Positions 43,201-52,900 of a DNA stretch of 63,073 nucleotides are shown here, one piece after another. Numbering within the stretch: position 1 is the first letter of the stretch; the number at the start of each line of letters is the position of its first letter. Source of the stretch: Akkermansia muciniphila. Lineage in GTDB: Bacteria; Verrucomicrobiota; Verrucomicrobiia; Verrucomicrobiales; V1-33. The position numbers and the translations under genes were made by a program. The stretch covers positions 1 through 63,073 of the forward strand of contig CALQSQ010000020.1 in the NCBI GenBank assembly GCA_943333275.1, written 5' to 3'. The notes under the pieces were generated by a model that made no database searches, was not told the origin of the DNA, and saw only the letters and a program-made list of their open reading frames with translations.

Positions 43201-43703
43201 ACCAACTCCATGACGAAGAACGGCCGCCCCTGGTCCGTCGCCCCCGCATCGAAAATCTTGGCAATGTTCGGGTGGTCCATCATCGCCAGTGCCTGGCGTT
43301 CCGCCTCGAACCTCGCGATCACCTCCCGCGTATCCATCCCCAGCTTGATGATCTTCAGCGCCACCCGCCGCGACACCGGCTCCACCTGCTCAGCCATCCA
43401 TACCGTGCCGAAACCACCCTCCCCCAATTCCTGCAGCAGCTTGTAACGCCCGATCGATTCCCCCGGCCGCTCCGCAGGCCTGGAAACGACCGTCGGTTGA
43501 GAGGACACGGTGTCTTGAAGCGACGAACCCGCAGGGTGCTTTGCCAGAAGTTCCTCCACCGCCGCACGAAGCGCCGCATCCCCCCGGCACGCCCCGTCCA
43601 AAAAGGCAGTGCGCTCTCCGGGCGCCGATTTTTCAAGAGCCTGAAGAAAGAGATCGTGCGGGCTGGGTTCAGGTGAACTTGGTAAAGAATTCATGGTCAG
43701 CAA
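40275..43703 (-). CDS. Ser/Thr protein kinase with TM segment, TPR repeats and C-terminal beta domain
   Basis: A 1142-residue one-component sensor. The cytoplasmic kinase spans about 86-390: LGEGGFGTV (93-101), catalytic Lys117, HRDIKPSN with Asp210, DFGIA at 231-235 and SPE at 262-264 in place of APE. All key residues are present. One transmembrane helix is at about 411-433. The extracytoplasmic part holds TPR-like repeats (about 440-960), with units such as RAYSALGRAEQAI and GESYEKANRLPEAM. A C-terminal domain of about 140 residues (GYGG, FRHRFQTTKPLTHLELRARRDDGLIVYLDG) looks like a galactose-binding fold. PVC bacteria carry many such kinases; the ligand and targets are unknown. The N-terminal 80 residues resemble the acidic lead-in seen in these kinases. 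Confidence 0.9.
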   Translation of the reverse strand: MLTMNSLPSSPEPSPHDLFLQALEKSAPGERTAFLDGACRGDAALRAAVEELLAKHPAGSSLQDTVSSQPTVVSRPAERPGESIGRYKLLQELGEGGFGTVWMAEQVEPVSRRVALKIIKLGMDTREVIARFEAERQALAMMDHPNIAKIFDAGATDQGRPFFVMELVKGLPITQFCDEEGLGMGERLALFGDVCSAINHAHQKGVIHRDIKPSNVMVTLHGDKPVVKVIDFGIAKATQGALTDKTIFTRVEQFIGTPVYMSPEQASMSGLDVDTRSDIYALGILLYELLTGKPPFDAKSLAAAGYEEMRRIIREVEPPRPSSRLSTIAGDERTQLAKLRHIAPEKLKSLIEPDLDWIVMKAIDKDRKRRYETANALALDIQHFLAEEPVSATPPGAGYRMRKFARRHRVALRVAAAIVLLLVAGTVTSTLLAIRAIKAEHEVTKQLESTAAARADAEQIVHFLTGILESPDPERSDRQITVAQSLDRAALLVDTSLDAFPERQAGVKAALGRAYSALGRAEQAIPLQKWVLAWFREKEGDEHPDTMKAMKALAASLDFVSQRSEAIELYRKILAWHERQYGPDHLDTVLIKAELGRILWFNGDKKGGLQIQEEALRRCRMDPGLNDPRTQSLLHWVAVAYEDAGRVDEARRMDEEHLELSTKLLGPKHPLTLHARSAVAQHITDPLRRRAAQEGIIADSTEIFGGDHPYTLAMRAQLASSVEKSGDIALALSMFEEDYKLMVMKNSARHADTIWVMSNLASLLHQNGAEARALEMREQIVNLSREVFGERHYNTLGAQMRLGESYEKANRLPEAMGLREKILPVLEEVRGLSHADTSWVRHSLLKNYEKSKNPEAAVRLRRGMVAASAEKNGADAIETMHLRHTLAYEIRVSGQPEEGLAYSKQTLDLARNLPASPDNAILLRYCLFCTAWHADQSGLQDQASLLNEERVKMNPKLSPVRSVIIPDNAAWKWFHPLDGQDPEIATPGFHVNFPKPDFDDRAWTESTQQGDGFGYGGNFKGVDIGTPPPEARHNAYFRHRFQTTKPLTHLELRARRDDGLIVYLDGRRILRDNVPDMPDTWSLNAIQGLGEKELEVTMAWPIPGELAAGEHTLAISVHLFNGVNSNLRLGNVTLVEVEPEGK

Positions 43704-43878
43704 TCTAAGGAGGCATACTTACAACATAGCCGCCAAAATTCGCCAAAAATCTTCAACACACCTGCGCTTTTACCCGGCGAACCTAGTGTCAGACCGCAAA
43801 TTGACAAAATTCATCCAAACTTCTGAAGAAACAATGTTTCGCAACCGCTTTGGAATTCACTGGTAGGCGGAATTCTGC

Positions 43879-44808
43879 TCACCTCGGCTGTTCCTGATAG
43901 TTGTTTTTATTCTCTTCCCACCACTGTTTCCACTTTGCCAAACCTTCCGGACCAACGGAACCTTCGGGATACCGATCTGGTTCGGAATTCTTGGGATAGG
44001 GCGGTGAAGGAATATCCATTTTTAGGAGAGCTTCGAAAATGAGTGCAGTCTGCTCGCCTATGTCCGGCTCGGAGAGCGCTTCACAGAGCACACGCACTGC
44101 AAACTTGTTATTCATCACAGCGAGCAGGTTGAAAGCTGCCTCGCGCCTGACTGGCAATGCACCTGTTTTGGGGAGTGTGGGCTTCTGCCAAAGTTGTTTG
44201 AAGTAGGCCTCCGCATCGGATATTTGCGGCACTAATTCAGCGCACTTCAAGACGAAGGCTGACTGAACTGGCGTAGGCTTGTGGCCCCTGGGTTCATAAA
44301 TTCGCGCCTTGAATAAGAGAACCAATTCGGACATGGCATACGCTCCAGAAAGATTTTTAATTTCATCAAAGGCAGTGAAATCACCCGAATTAATGCCGTC
44401 GTGGATTCGTCCCAGGATTTGCACGGCGGGATCCTGCTGGAGCTGTTTTTTCTTGAAGTATCCAGTCGCCTCCCACAACGGAGTATTCACCGCCGTCGAT
44501 GCATTATGTTTTTCGATACGGATCAGCATTGCAGAATCGGCTGAAAACTTTGGGTCTTCGAGATAGAAATAAATCTCCGTGTCCTTTTCTGCACAGCGAC
44601 ACTTCATAACCGTTTGACCCAATCCTCCCTTTACAAGGAACACCTCCTTTCTGTCCAATTTCAATACCTTCAACATTTGGTCAAACGAAGGAGGCGTCTC
44701 GCCGTTAAATTGCGTCATTCTCTTGGTAAGTTGTGCAATCGACGGTGCCGCCTGGACAGGAGAAATAATCGGGATCAGCGAGAAAAGAATACACACAATC
44801 GCTTTCAT
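43879..44808 (-). CDS. Exported hypothetical protein
   Basis: A 309-residue protein with a signal peptide (MKAIVCILFSLIPIISPVQA). The mature protein is mostly helical and charged. A middle segment (PKTGALPVRREAAFNLLAVMNNKFAVRVLCEAL) could be a HEAT-like pair, and the C-terminus is Trp/Glu-rich (LAKWKQWWEENKNNYQE), as in several verrucomicrobial exported HEAT-type proteins. KCRC at about residues 69-72 is a cysteine pair without haem context. I do not recognise a function. It lies between a kinase and a haem dehydrogenase, on the opposite strand to the latter. Confidence 0.65.
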   Translation of the reverse strand: MKAIVCILFSLIPIISPVQAAPSIAQLTKRMTQFNGETPPSFDQMLKVLKLDRKEVFLVKGGLGQTVMKCRCAEKDTEIYFYLEDPKFSADSAMLIRIEKHNASTAVNTPLWEATGYFKKKQLQQDPAVQILGRIHDGINSGDFTAFDEIKNLSGAYAMSELVLLFKARIYEPRGHKPTPVQSAFVLKCAELVPQISDAEAYFKQLWQKPTLPKTGALPVRREAAFNLLAVMNNKFAVRVLCEALSEPDIGEQTALIFEALLKMDIPSPPYPKNSEPDRYPEGSVGPEGLAKWKQWWEENKNNYQEQPR

Positions 44809-45053
44809 TTTCGGTGAGGTTCAAGCATAACAATTATCGGAGGAACTTGAGAATTTAAAATCGAAACTGGCTCGCGCCTCGCGGACTGGCAATGCTCCCG
44901 ATCTAGTGGCAACGGGGTGACCAGGCAACGGAATTGTCCACTTTTTAGGGCCGGCACATCGACGCGCGCGAGCCGCAAATAGTTGGGGTGGCTGGCTGAC
45001 TTCTACGCAAGAAAGGCTTGGCACTGTTTGGAGGAAATGAGGATTTTAGGGCG

Positions 45054-48000
45054 ATGAAGCATTGGATGAAACGAATGGGGTGGGTGGCATTTCTCAATGC
45101 CTTGTCGCTGACGTGGGGCAGCGGGGCGGAGGCCGGGGCTGCGGCGATGGAGGGCTTCACGGCGGATGCCGGCTTGCAGGTGGAGTTGGTGGTGGCGGAA
45201 CCGGAGGTCTCGCAGCCGGTTTCCCTGACGTTCGATGAACGGGGCCGGATGTGGGTCGTGCAGTATTTGCAGTATCCGTTTCCGGCGGGCCTCACGGTGG
45301 TGGGGCACGATGAATACTGGCGGGTGCAGTATGATCATTCCCCCCCTCCCCCACCGCCGAACCACACGCCGGGCAGGGACAAGGTGACGATCTTCGAGGA
45401 TCAGGATGGCGATGGGAAATTTGAATCGCACAAGGATTTCGTCACCGGGCTGAACATCACTACTTCGGTGCTCCCGGGCAGGGATGGGGTGTGGGTGATG
45501 AATCCCCCCTACCTGCTTTTCTATCCGGATGCGAATCATGATGATGTGCCGGACGGCGACCCTGTGGTGCATCTGGCGGGATTCGGTCTGGAGGACATGC
45601 ACGCGGTGGCCAACAGCCTGACCAGGGGGCCGGATGGCTGGCTGTATGGTTGCCAGGGATCGACGTGCACGGCCACCGTCACGCGGCCGGGAATCGATGA
45701 ACCCGCGGTGGCGTTCAAGGGGCAGTGCGTTTTCCGTTACGAGCCGGAATCGCGGCGGTTCGAAATCTTCGCGGAGGGTGGGTATAATAATTTCGGAATC
45801 GCCGTGGATGCAAAGTGGAGGTTGTTCACGGGCACGAATGGCGGGCTCATTGGCGTGCATTATGTGCAGGGGGGGTATTATCAGAAAAGTTTCCCCAAGC
45901 ATGGACCGCTGACCAATCCCTACACGTTCGGATACTTCGGGGCGATGGAGGATCGCAGCAGCAAGGCCAAGCTCTCGCAGGCCATGGTGTTCTGCGATGC
46001 AGATGTGTGGCCGGCGGAATATCGAAGCCAACTGCTGGTGGCGCGGGTGATGCAGCAGCGCATCGATCTTTGCGCGCTCACGCAGGCGGGGTCGAGTTAT
46101 GCCGCGCAGGAAATCCGCCCGGCGCTGTCTTCATCCGATCAACATTTCCGCCCGGTAGATTTGAAAATCGGCCCGGATGGCGCGGCTTACATCGCGGACT
46201 GGCATAAGACGAATGTGACGTGGAATGTCTCTGCGGAGGCCGGCGGGCTGAATGCCGCGAGTGGGCGGATCTATCGGCTCAGTCCGAAGGATACGCCGCA
46301 CGCCGGGGTGCTCGATTTCCGAAAACTCAGCGCCACGGAACTCGTAAGGAAGCTGGACCACCCGAATCAGTGGCATCGAGAAATGGCGCGGCGGATGATG
46401 CGGGAGCGGCGGGAGGTCTCGCTGATTCCCATGCTGTCAGATCGGATGGCGCAGGCCACCGGTCAGACTGCTTTGGAGACACTGTGGGCGATCCATGCCT
46501 GTGGAGGATTTCATGCAGAGATTGCCAATCTCCAGCTGCGTCATGCCGATCCCTTCGTGCGGATGTGGACCATCCGCCTGCTGGGCGATGATCGCAAGGC
46601 AACGCCCGAGCATGGCAAACACCTCCGCGAGTTGGCGCAAAGCGAGCCAGATCCCCAGGTGCGCAGCCAACTGGCCTGCACAGCGAAGCGCCTGCCGGTA
46701 GCCATGGCCCTTCCGATTGCGGAGGGACTGGCAAGGCGAGCCGAGGATGTAAAGGACCCGCATCTGCCACTGCTCCTGTGGTGGATCGTGGAGGAAAAAC
46801 TGCGCACGGATCGCGATGCAACCCTGGGCTGGCTGGCAAACAGCCCGCTCTGGGAGGCTCCCCTGTTTCAATCCTCCATCCTGCCCAGACTCGGCCAGCG
46901 CTTCACCACGGAACGCAGCGAGGAGAATCTGAAACTCTGCGCGCGTCTGCTCTCGGTGGCACCCGATCTGAAAGCAAAGCGCGAGTTCCTGCGGGGTATG
47001 GCGCTGGGACTGGCGGGTAATAAAGTGGAGAAGATTCCTAGCGAACTGGAGGCGCGTTTGCAGGAATTCTGGACCGCCGGACCACCCGACTCGGAAATCC
47101 TCCAGGTGTCCGTGCGACTGGGCAGTGACAAGGCTATTTCCCTGGCTCTGACGCAACTCGGGGACGATGCGGTTGATGAGAAGCAAAGAATCCAATGGCT
47201 GCAGTTGCTGGCGGATCGACGCGAACCAAGATTGGCAGAGACCCTGCTGGCCTTGCTGCCGAAGACTGCCTCAAATGCCCTGCGCAACGAAGCGCTGGCC
47301 GCCGCCCAACAGTTCGGCGATGAACGCATCGGCCGGACCATCCTCGGCCTCGCCCTGCAATCTGATGAAGCCTGGCGCAACAAATCGTTCACGATTCTGA
47401 GTTCCCGGAAATCCTGGGCCATCGCGCTCCTCGCCGCCGTGGAGGAGGGAAAGATCGATCCGAAACTTGTCCCGCGCGACGTCGTGCTCGCGCTCCAGGC
47501 CAACACGGACGACGACGGGAAGACGCTCATCGCCAAACATTGGGGTGCCGTTCATCAGACACCCGAGGAGAAGCTTAAACGCATGACCGAGATCAGGCAA
47601 ATCCTCACCCAATCCAAGGGCGATGCTGACGCGGGGAAAGCGCATTTCACCGCAGTATGCTCGGCCTGCCACACCCTCTTCGGAGAAGGCCGTCGGGTGG
47701 GGCCGGATCTTACGGGGATCGATCGCGCCAATCTGGATACCCTGTTGCAATCCATGGTTGATCCAAGCGCGAGCGTGCTGCCGGACTTCATGGCCTTTCA
47801 TGTCAAACTCAAGGCCAATGGCACGGGTGAGGAACGTCAGGTGGTCGGATTCATTCTTGAGGAAAATGCCAACGGGCTGACGATTGCCGACATCGCCGGT
47901 AACAAATCCGCCGTCGCCAAAACTGACATCGCCGAACGGACGGCCCTGCCCACTTCCATCATGCCAGAGGGGCTGCTGGATGCATTCGACGCGCAGCAAC

Positions 48001-49004
48001 TGCGGGACTTGTTTGCCTACGTGCAGTCCACGCCTGTGAACCAGGCGGTGAAAGAGCAAAAGTCGGCATTCGACCGGGCCATCCCTTTTGATGCGCCGGA
48101 GGCGGCCGCCATTCTCAAGGACCTGCAAATTTTCCCGCCCGATAATCCCTGGAACACCCGCGTGGACAACTGGCCGCTTGCGGCAAATTCCGCAGACATG
48201 ATCAAGGCCATCGGAGGGGGCAAACCCCTGCGCTACAATACCGACATGGGCTTTGTCCTCGTGCCGCCCACTCAGCCAAAAATCGATGTGCAGCTGAAGG
48301 TTTACAGCGAGGAATCAGACCCCGGACCTTTCCCGGTGCCGGACAATGCGACCATTGAAGGCTGGCCGGCTGACTTCAAGCGCGGCGACGCAGCCAGAAG
48401 GGCCCTCACGCTGGAGGATGTGCAACGTGGCAAGCCGGATCCGGAGGCCGATCGCCATGGGATCGTGGTTGATCCAGTTCACCGGAAACTTTATGAATTC
48501 TACCGCCTCACCCGCACCAACCATGGCTGGGAGGCCGAACAGGCATCGGTCTTTGATCTGGCATCCAACAAACTTCGCCCGGATGGGTGGACAAGTTCGG
48601 ATGCTGCCGGACTTCCCATTTTCCCAGCCATCGTCAGGCATGACGAACTGCAGCGCGGGACCATTTCCCACGCCCTCCGGGTCACCTTCAAAAACACCCG
48701 CCGCGCCTATGTTTACCCAGCCACCCATTTCGCCAGCAACAAACAGGATCCCAATCTCCCCCGCATGGGCGAACGCTTCCGCCTGCGCAGCGGCTTCGAC
48801 ACTTCAAAATTCTCCCCGGAGGTGAAAACCATTCTGGAGGCCCTGAAGCAATACGGCATGCTCAACGCAGACAATGGCATCGACTGGGCCATCTCCGTGG
48901 CTCCGGACGAACGCATCCCGGTCCTGCATGAGGAACTGCGAAAGGTAAAGGGATCGGACTTCGAGGTGGTAACGCCACCACCGGGATATGTGCGGCCCAA
49001 ATAA
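45054..49004 (+). CDS. PVC-type haem dehydrogenase fused to an additional C-terminal domain
   Basis: About 1316 residues from ATG 45054. A signal peptide is followed by a propeller-like dehydrogenase domain (DERGRMWVVQYLQYPFPAG near 65, IFEDQDGDGKFES, VANSLTRGPDGWLYGCQG), a HEAT-like helical region (about 450-850) and haem c motif CSACH at 869-873. The usual family ending (FAYVQST near 990) is not the end here. About 300 more residues follow, with NPWNTRVDNWP, SDPGPFPVP, DRHGIVVDPVHRKLYEFY, LRPDGWTSSDAAGLP and a closing ILEALKQYGMLNADNGIDW. I recall this module as a stand-alone exported protein in other phyla, of unknown function. The protein probably oxidises a polymer-derived substrate outside the cytoplasm. 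Confidence 0.88.
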   Translation: MKHWMKRMGWVAFLNALSLTWGSGAEAGAAAMEGFTADAGLQVELVVAEPEVSQPVSLTFDERGRMWVVQYLQYPFPAGLTVVGHDEYWRVQYDHSPPPPPPNHTPGRDKVTIFEDQDGDGKFESHKDFVTGLNITTSVLPGRDGVWVMNPPYLLFYPDANHDDVPDGDPVVHLAGFGLEDMHAVANSLTRGPDGWLYGCQGSTCTATVTRPGIDEPAVAFKGQCVFRYEPESRRFEIFAEGGYNNFGIAVDAKWRLFTGTNGGLIGVHYVQGGYYQKSFPKHGPLTNPYTFGYFGAMEDRSSKAKLSQAMVFCDADVWPAEYRSQLLVARVMQQRIDLCALTQAGSSYAAQEIRPALSSSDQHFRPVDLKIGPDGAAYIADWHKTNVTWNVSAEAGGLNAASGRIYRLSPKDTPHAGVLDFRKLSATELVRKLDHPNQWHREMARRMMRERREVSLIPMLSDRMAQATGQTALETLWAIHACGGFHAEIANLQLRHADPFVRMWTIRLLGDDRKATPEHGKHLRELAQSEPDPQVRSQLACTAKRLPVAMALPIAEGLARRAEDVKDPHLPLLLWWIVEEKLRTDRDATLGWLANSPLWEAPLFQSSILPRLGQRFTTERSEENLKLCARLLSVAPDLKAKREFLRGMALGLAGNKVEKIPSELEARLQEFWTAGPPDSEILQVSVRLGSDKAISLALTQLGDDAVDEKQRIQWLQLLADRREPRLAETLLALLPKTASNALRNEALAAAQQFGDERIGRTILGLALQSDEAWRNKSFTILSSRKSWAIALLAAVEEGKIDPKLVPRDVVLALQANTDDDGKTLIAKHWGAVHQTPEEKLKRMTEIRQILTQSKGDADAGKAHFTAVCSACHTLFGEGRRVGPDLTGIDRANLDTLLQSMVDPSASVLPDFMAFHVKLKANGTGEERQVVGFILEENANGLTIADIAGNKSAVAKTDIAERTALPTSIMPEGLLDAFDAQQLRDLFAYVQSTPVNQAVKEQKSAFDRAIPFDAPEAAAILKDLQIFPPDNPWNTRVDNWPLAANSADMIKAIGGGKPLRYNTDMGFVLVPPTQPKIDVQLKVYSEESDPGPFPVPDNATIEGWPADFKRGDAARRALTLEDVQRGKPDPEADRHGIVVDPVHRKLYEFYRLTRTNHGWEAEQASVFDLASNKLRPDGWTSSDAAGLPIFPAIVRHDELQRGTISHALRVTFKNTRRAYVYPATHFASNKQDPNLPRMGERFRLRSGFDTSKFSPEVKTILEALKQYGMLNADNGIDWAISVAPDERIPVLHEELRKVKGSDFEVVTPPPGYVRPK

Positions 49005-49045
49005 GGATCTGAGTGAATCAGCGCCGAATCAAGCAAGAGCGCGTT

Positions 49046-49834
49046 TCACTTCAGCACCTTTGCAAAGAACTGTTTCATCGCCTCCCATGACTTCGCATCC
49101 GCACTGGCGTTGTAAGCCGCGCCTTTGGAATTGTCATTTCCGGCGGCCTTCTGGGTAAAGGCATGTACTGCGCCGGGGTAGGCGATGAATTCATTGTTCA
49201 CTCCGGCACCTTTCATCTCCGCATGGAAGGCCTCGACCTCCGCAGGTGGCACGAAAGGATCGTCCGCACCATGGCAGACCAGGACCTGACCCTTGATGTT
49301 TTTGGCATCCTCGGGCTTGGTGGTGCCAAGCCCGCCGTGGAAACTCACAACGCCTTTCACATCGGCTCCGCTGCGGGCAAGTTCCAGAACTCCCGTGCCC
49401 CCGAAACAATACCCGATGGCTCCAATCCTTTTGGAGTCTGTGCGCTCGTCCTTGGCCAGGACATCCAGCGCCGCCTGGAGGCGTGCACGATAAAGAGCCG
49501 TGTCCTTTTTATACTTCCCGGCTTCAGCCCCGGCCTCCGGAGGTTGGGGACGGATGCCCTTACCATAAATGTCCGCTGCAAGAACGTTGTAACCGAGTTC
49601 CGCCAGCATGCGCGCTCGCATCTTTTCATTCTCCCCCAGCCCGGTCCATTGATGAATGATCAGCACCGCCGGAAGTTTGCCCGTCTTGGCGGTGTCATAG
49701 GCATGCCAGCCCTCGCACACCACCTCGCCAGCCTTGTATTCCACAGCCTCCTCCTTTATTTCGGCCTGAAGGGTTGATGTGGAAATAACGCTGAGGAGCA
49801 GGAGGCTTAGGGTGGAAATCAGGGAGGTCTTCAT
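49046..49834 (-). CDS. Exported dienelactone-hydrolase-like protein
   Basis: About 262 residues from ATG 49834 with a signal peptide (MKTSLISTLSLLLLSVISTSTLQA). The alpha/beta-hydrolase core has IHQWTGL, the nucleophile motif GYCFGG with Cys in place of Ser as in dienelactone hydrolases, Asp in HGADDPFVP and His in GAVHAFT. The family hydrolyses small lactones or esters; exported members in these phyla have no known substrate. Convergent with the haem dehydrogenase (41 bp between stops). The frame to 49876 adds residues before the signal and is not used. Confidence 0.87.
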   Translation of the reverse strand: MKTSLISTLSLLLLSVISTSTLQAEIKEEAVEYKAGEVVCEGWHAYDTAKTGKLPAVLIIHQWTGLGENEKMRARMLAELGYNVLAADIYGKGIRPQPPEAGAEAGKYKKDTALYRARLQAALDVLAKDERTDSKRIGAIGYCFGGTGVLELARSGADVKGVVSFHGGLGTTKPEDAKNIKGQVLVCHGADDPFVPPAEVEAFHAEMKGAGVNNEFIAYPGAVHAFTQKAAGNDNSKGAAYNASADAKSWEAMKQFFAKVLK

Positions 49835-49960
49835 GTGAAGACTCTCGGGGACAGCAGGCATTTTGACAAGTCGCATTCAGAGCCATGTCGGCGGTATCAG
49901 GGAGAGAAGGATTGCCAGCCTGCGGAATTTTCACATAATGCGGTCGTCCCCCGAATATTC

Positions 49961-52900
49961 ATGCTCTGTGCCCCCCGATGGCTGTCCCTTCTTTTACTAC
50001 CGTGCTTGCACGGCCCGGGAGCGGCATGGGCGCAGTCGGTGGTCATTAACGAGGTTCATTACGATGCGCCTGATAACACCAAGCCCACGGAATTTCTCGA
50101 ACTGCACAACCCGGGGACGACGGCAGTAAGTCTCGCGGGGTGGCGGATGGAGGATGGGGTGGATTTTACGTTTCCTCCTGGGGCCTCGATTCCGGCGGGC
50201 GGGTATTTCGTGCTGGCTGAAAATGCCGCAGCCTTTCAAGCGCAGTTTGGTTTTGCTCCAAACGGAGTTTATCTCGGAGGACTGAGCAGTGATGGCGAGC
50301 ATCTGGAATTGCGCAGCGCCGCCAACGAAGTGGTCGATGAGGTTAGCTATGGAGTGGGATTTCCCTGGCCCACCGCGGCGAAGGGAGCCGGTTCTTCCAT
50401 GGAACTGATTCATCCGTCCCTCGACCACAATCTCGGTGCATCCTGGCGCAGTTCGGGCACGCCGGACAATCCTCCACCCCAGGTCACCTTCATTGCGTCG
50501 ACGGACGCGGCCTGGCGATATCGCAAGGGAACCAGCGAGGCATCGAACCCGCGTTCCGCCTGGCGAAATTTGAATTTCGTGGAGGACGCGTCATGGCTGA
50601 CCGGTCGCACGTCCATTGGATACGGGGATGCTGATGACAACACGGTTATTACAGACATGCAGAACGGCTACTGGTCGCTGTTTTTCCGCCATCCCTTCAC
50701 CATTGCGGCCGGGCCGCTGCCCACCACCCTGCTGCTGAGGGTGCGCGTGGATGACGGATGTGTGGTGTGGATCAACGGGCAGTGGGTGGCCAGTTTTAAC
50801 ACCAATACCAACGACCCGCTTTTTGACACCGCAGCCGTGAATCATGAGGCTGATGCCTGGCAAGAAAAAACACTGACGGGGGCTCAAAATTTCCTGACAA
50901 CAGGAACCAACATCATTGCGATTCTTGGATCGAACTCCACACTTGGCAGCAGTGATTTCACGATGGATGCGGAACTGAAGACCGGCAGCGCCACGCAAAA
51001 TGGTGCCTCCCCCACCCCTGGAGCGCAAAATTCCGTTTTCGCTGTGAATGCGCCGCCCGCGATTCGCCAGGTGGAGCACCTGCCAGTCTCGCCCGTCTCC
51101 AATGAACCTGTCGTGATCACGGCGAAAGTCACGGATCCGGACGGAGTCGCTTCCGTAACGCTCAACTACCAGTTGGTTTCCGCCGGTTCCTATATTCGGA
51201 AGAACGACAGCACTTACGAAACAACCTGGACGACTGCTCCCATGGTCGATGATGGCACCAATGGTGATGAGTTCGCCAACGATTCGATCTTCACCGCCGT
51301 CCTGCCTGCCAGTCTGCAGACGCATCGAACATTGGTGCGCTACCGCGTTCTGGTGGCCGACACCCTGGGCAGCACCGCACGCGTTCCCTATCTGGATGAC
51401 GAGCAGCCGAATTTCGCCTACTTCGTCTACGACGGCGCCCCGGCCTGGACCGGCCGCAATCAACCTCCCAGCAGTGCGCCCACCACCTTCCCTGCCTCCC
51501 TGCTGACGACCCTGCCGACGTATCATTTGATCGCCAACGAGACGGATGTCGCCAACAGCCAGTACAATGGGAGCTTCGACACCCTTCGGATGTGGGGCAC
51601 GCTGGTGTATGACGGCAAGGTCTACGATCACATTGAATTTCACAACAAGGGCAGCGCCTCCACATATCAATCAGGCAAGAACAAATGGCGGTTCCATTTT
51701 GCGCGGGCCCGGGATTTTGAGGCGCGCGATTCGTGGGGAAAAAATTACTCGCAGACCTGGGACACGTTCACCATGCATGCCTGCGCCAGCCCGTGGAATC
51801 CCTGCTTCCGAGGATGGGCCGGCCTCGACGAGGTGGTGTCCGCCAGGATTTATGCACTGGCAGGAGTGCCGGCCCCGGCCATGCACCATCTCCAATTCCG
51901 CGTCGTGGACAATGCGGTGGAAGCCCCGGCGGATCAATACAACGGGGACTTATGGGGGCTTTATCTCGCCGTGGAGGATCCGGATGGTTCCTTCCTCGAC
52001 GAACGCGGACTGCCGGATGGCAATGTTTATCACATCGTGGGAAATGGCGGCGACAAGATGCATCAGGGACTCGGGCAGCCCTCAGATACCAGCGACTGGG
52101 ACGCATTCATCGGCGGTTCCCAATCCCGCACGACCAACGACGCCACCAACGACGCCTGGTGGCGTGCCAATCTTGATGTCCCCGCTTACGCCAGCTTCCA
52201 TGCGGCCAACCGGATCACCGGCAACGTCGATCTGCGCGAGGGGTGGAACCATTATTTCTACCACCGCGGCACGGACAATCGCTGGCTGCCGATCCCCTGG
52301 GATCTCGACATGATGTATTTTCCCGAGACGCACTGGAGCGGAACCATTGATCAAAAGAACTCGCTGTTGATGACCGGCATCAATCTTGAATTCAAAAATC
52401 GCTGCCTCGAACTGCTCGATCTCATTTGCGAAAATGGCACTGCCACCGGGGGCCAGATTGGTCAGTTGGTGGATGAGTATAAACGCATCATCCGACCCGC
52501 AGGACAGCCCGTCGGGTGGGATCTGCTGGATCAATACATGTGGAACTACAATCCCCGCACCACCGGAGGGCATACCGGGGCCTTCTACCTGCCGAATCCC
52601 ACCACGGACAGCCGCATCGGGGGCACCTGGACACGCACTTATACGACGGCTGATTTCAACGGCATCTGTTCCTTCCTGATCAATTACGCCACCGATACAG
52701 ATCCTGACACCTTTTCCATCGGCGACGGCGACCAGCGGGGTTATGGCTACAATTTCCTCGAATTGGAGGCTGCTGACACGGCCATTCCCAATCGCCCCAC
52801 GCTTAGCTACGTAGGAACCGCAGGTTCTCCTGCCAATGACCTGCGGTTCCAAAGCAGCGCCTTTTCCGATCCCCAGGGCTCTGGCACCTTCGGCTCCATC

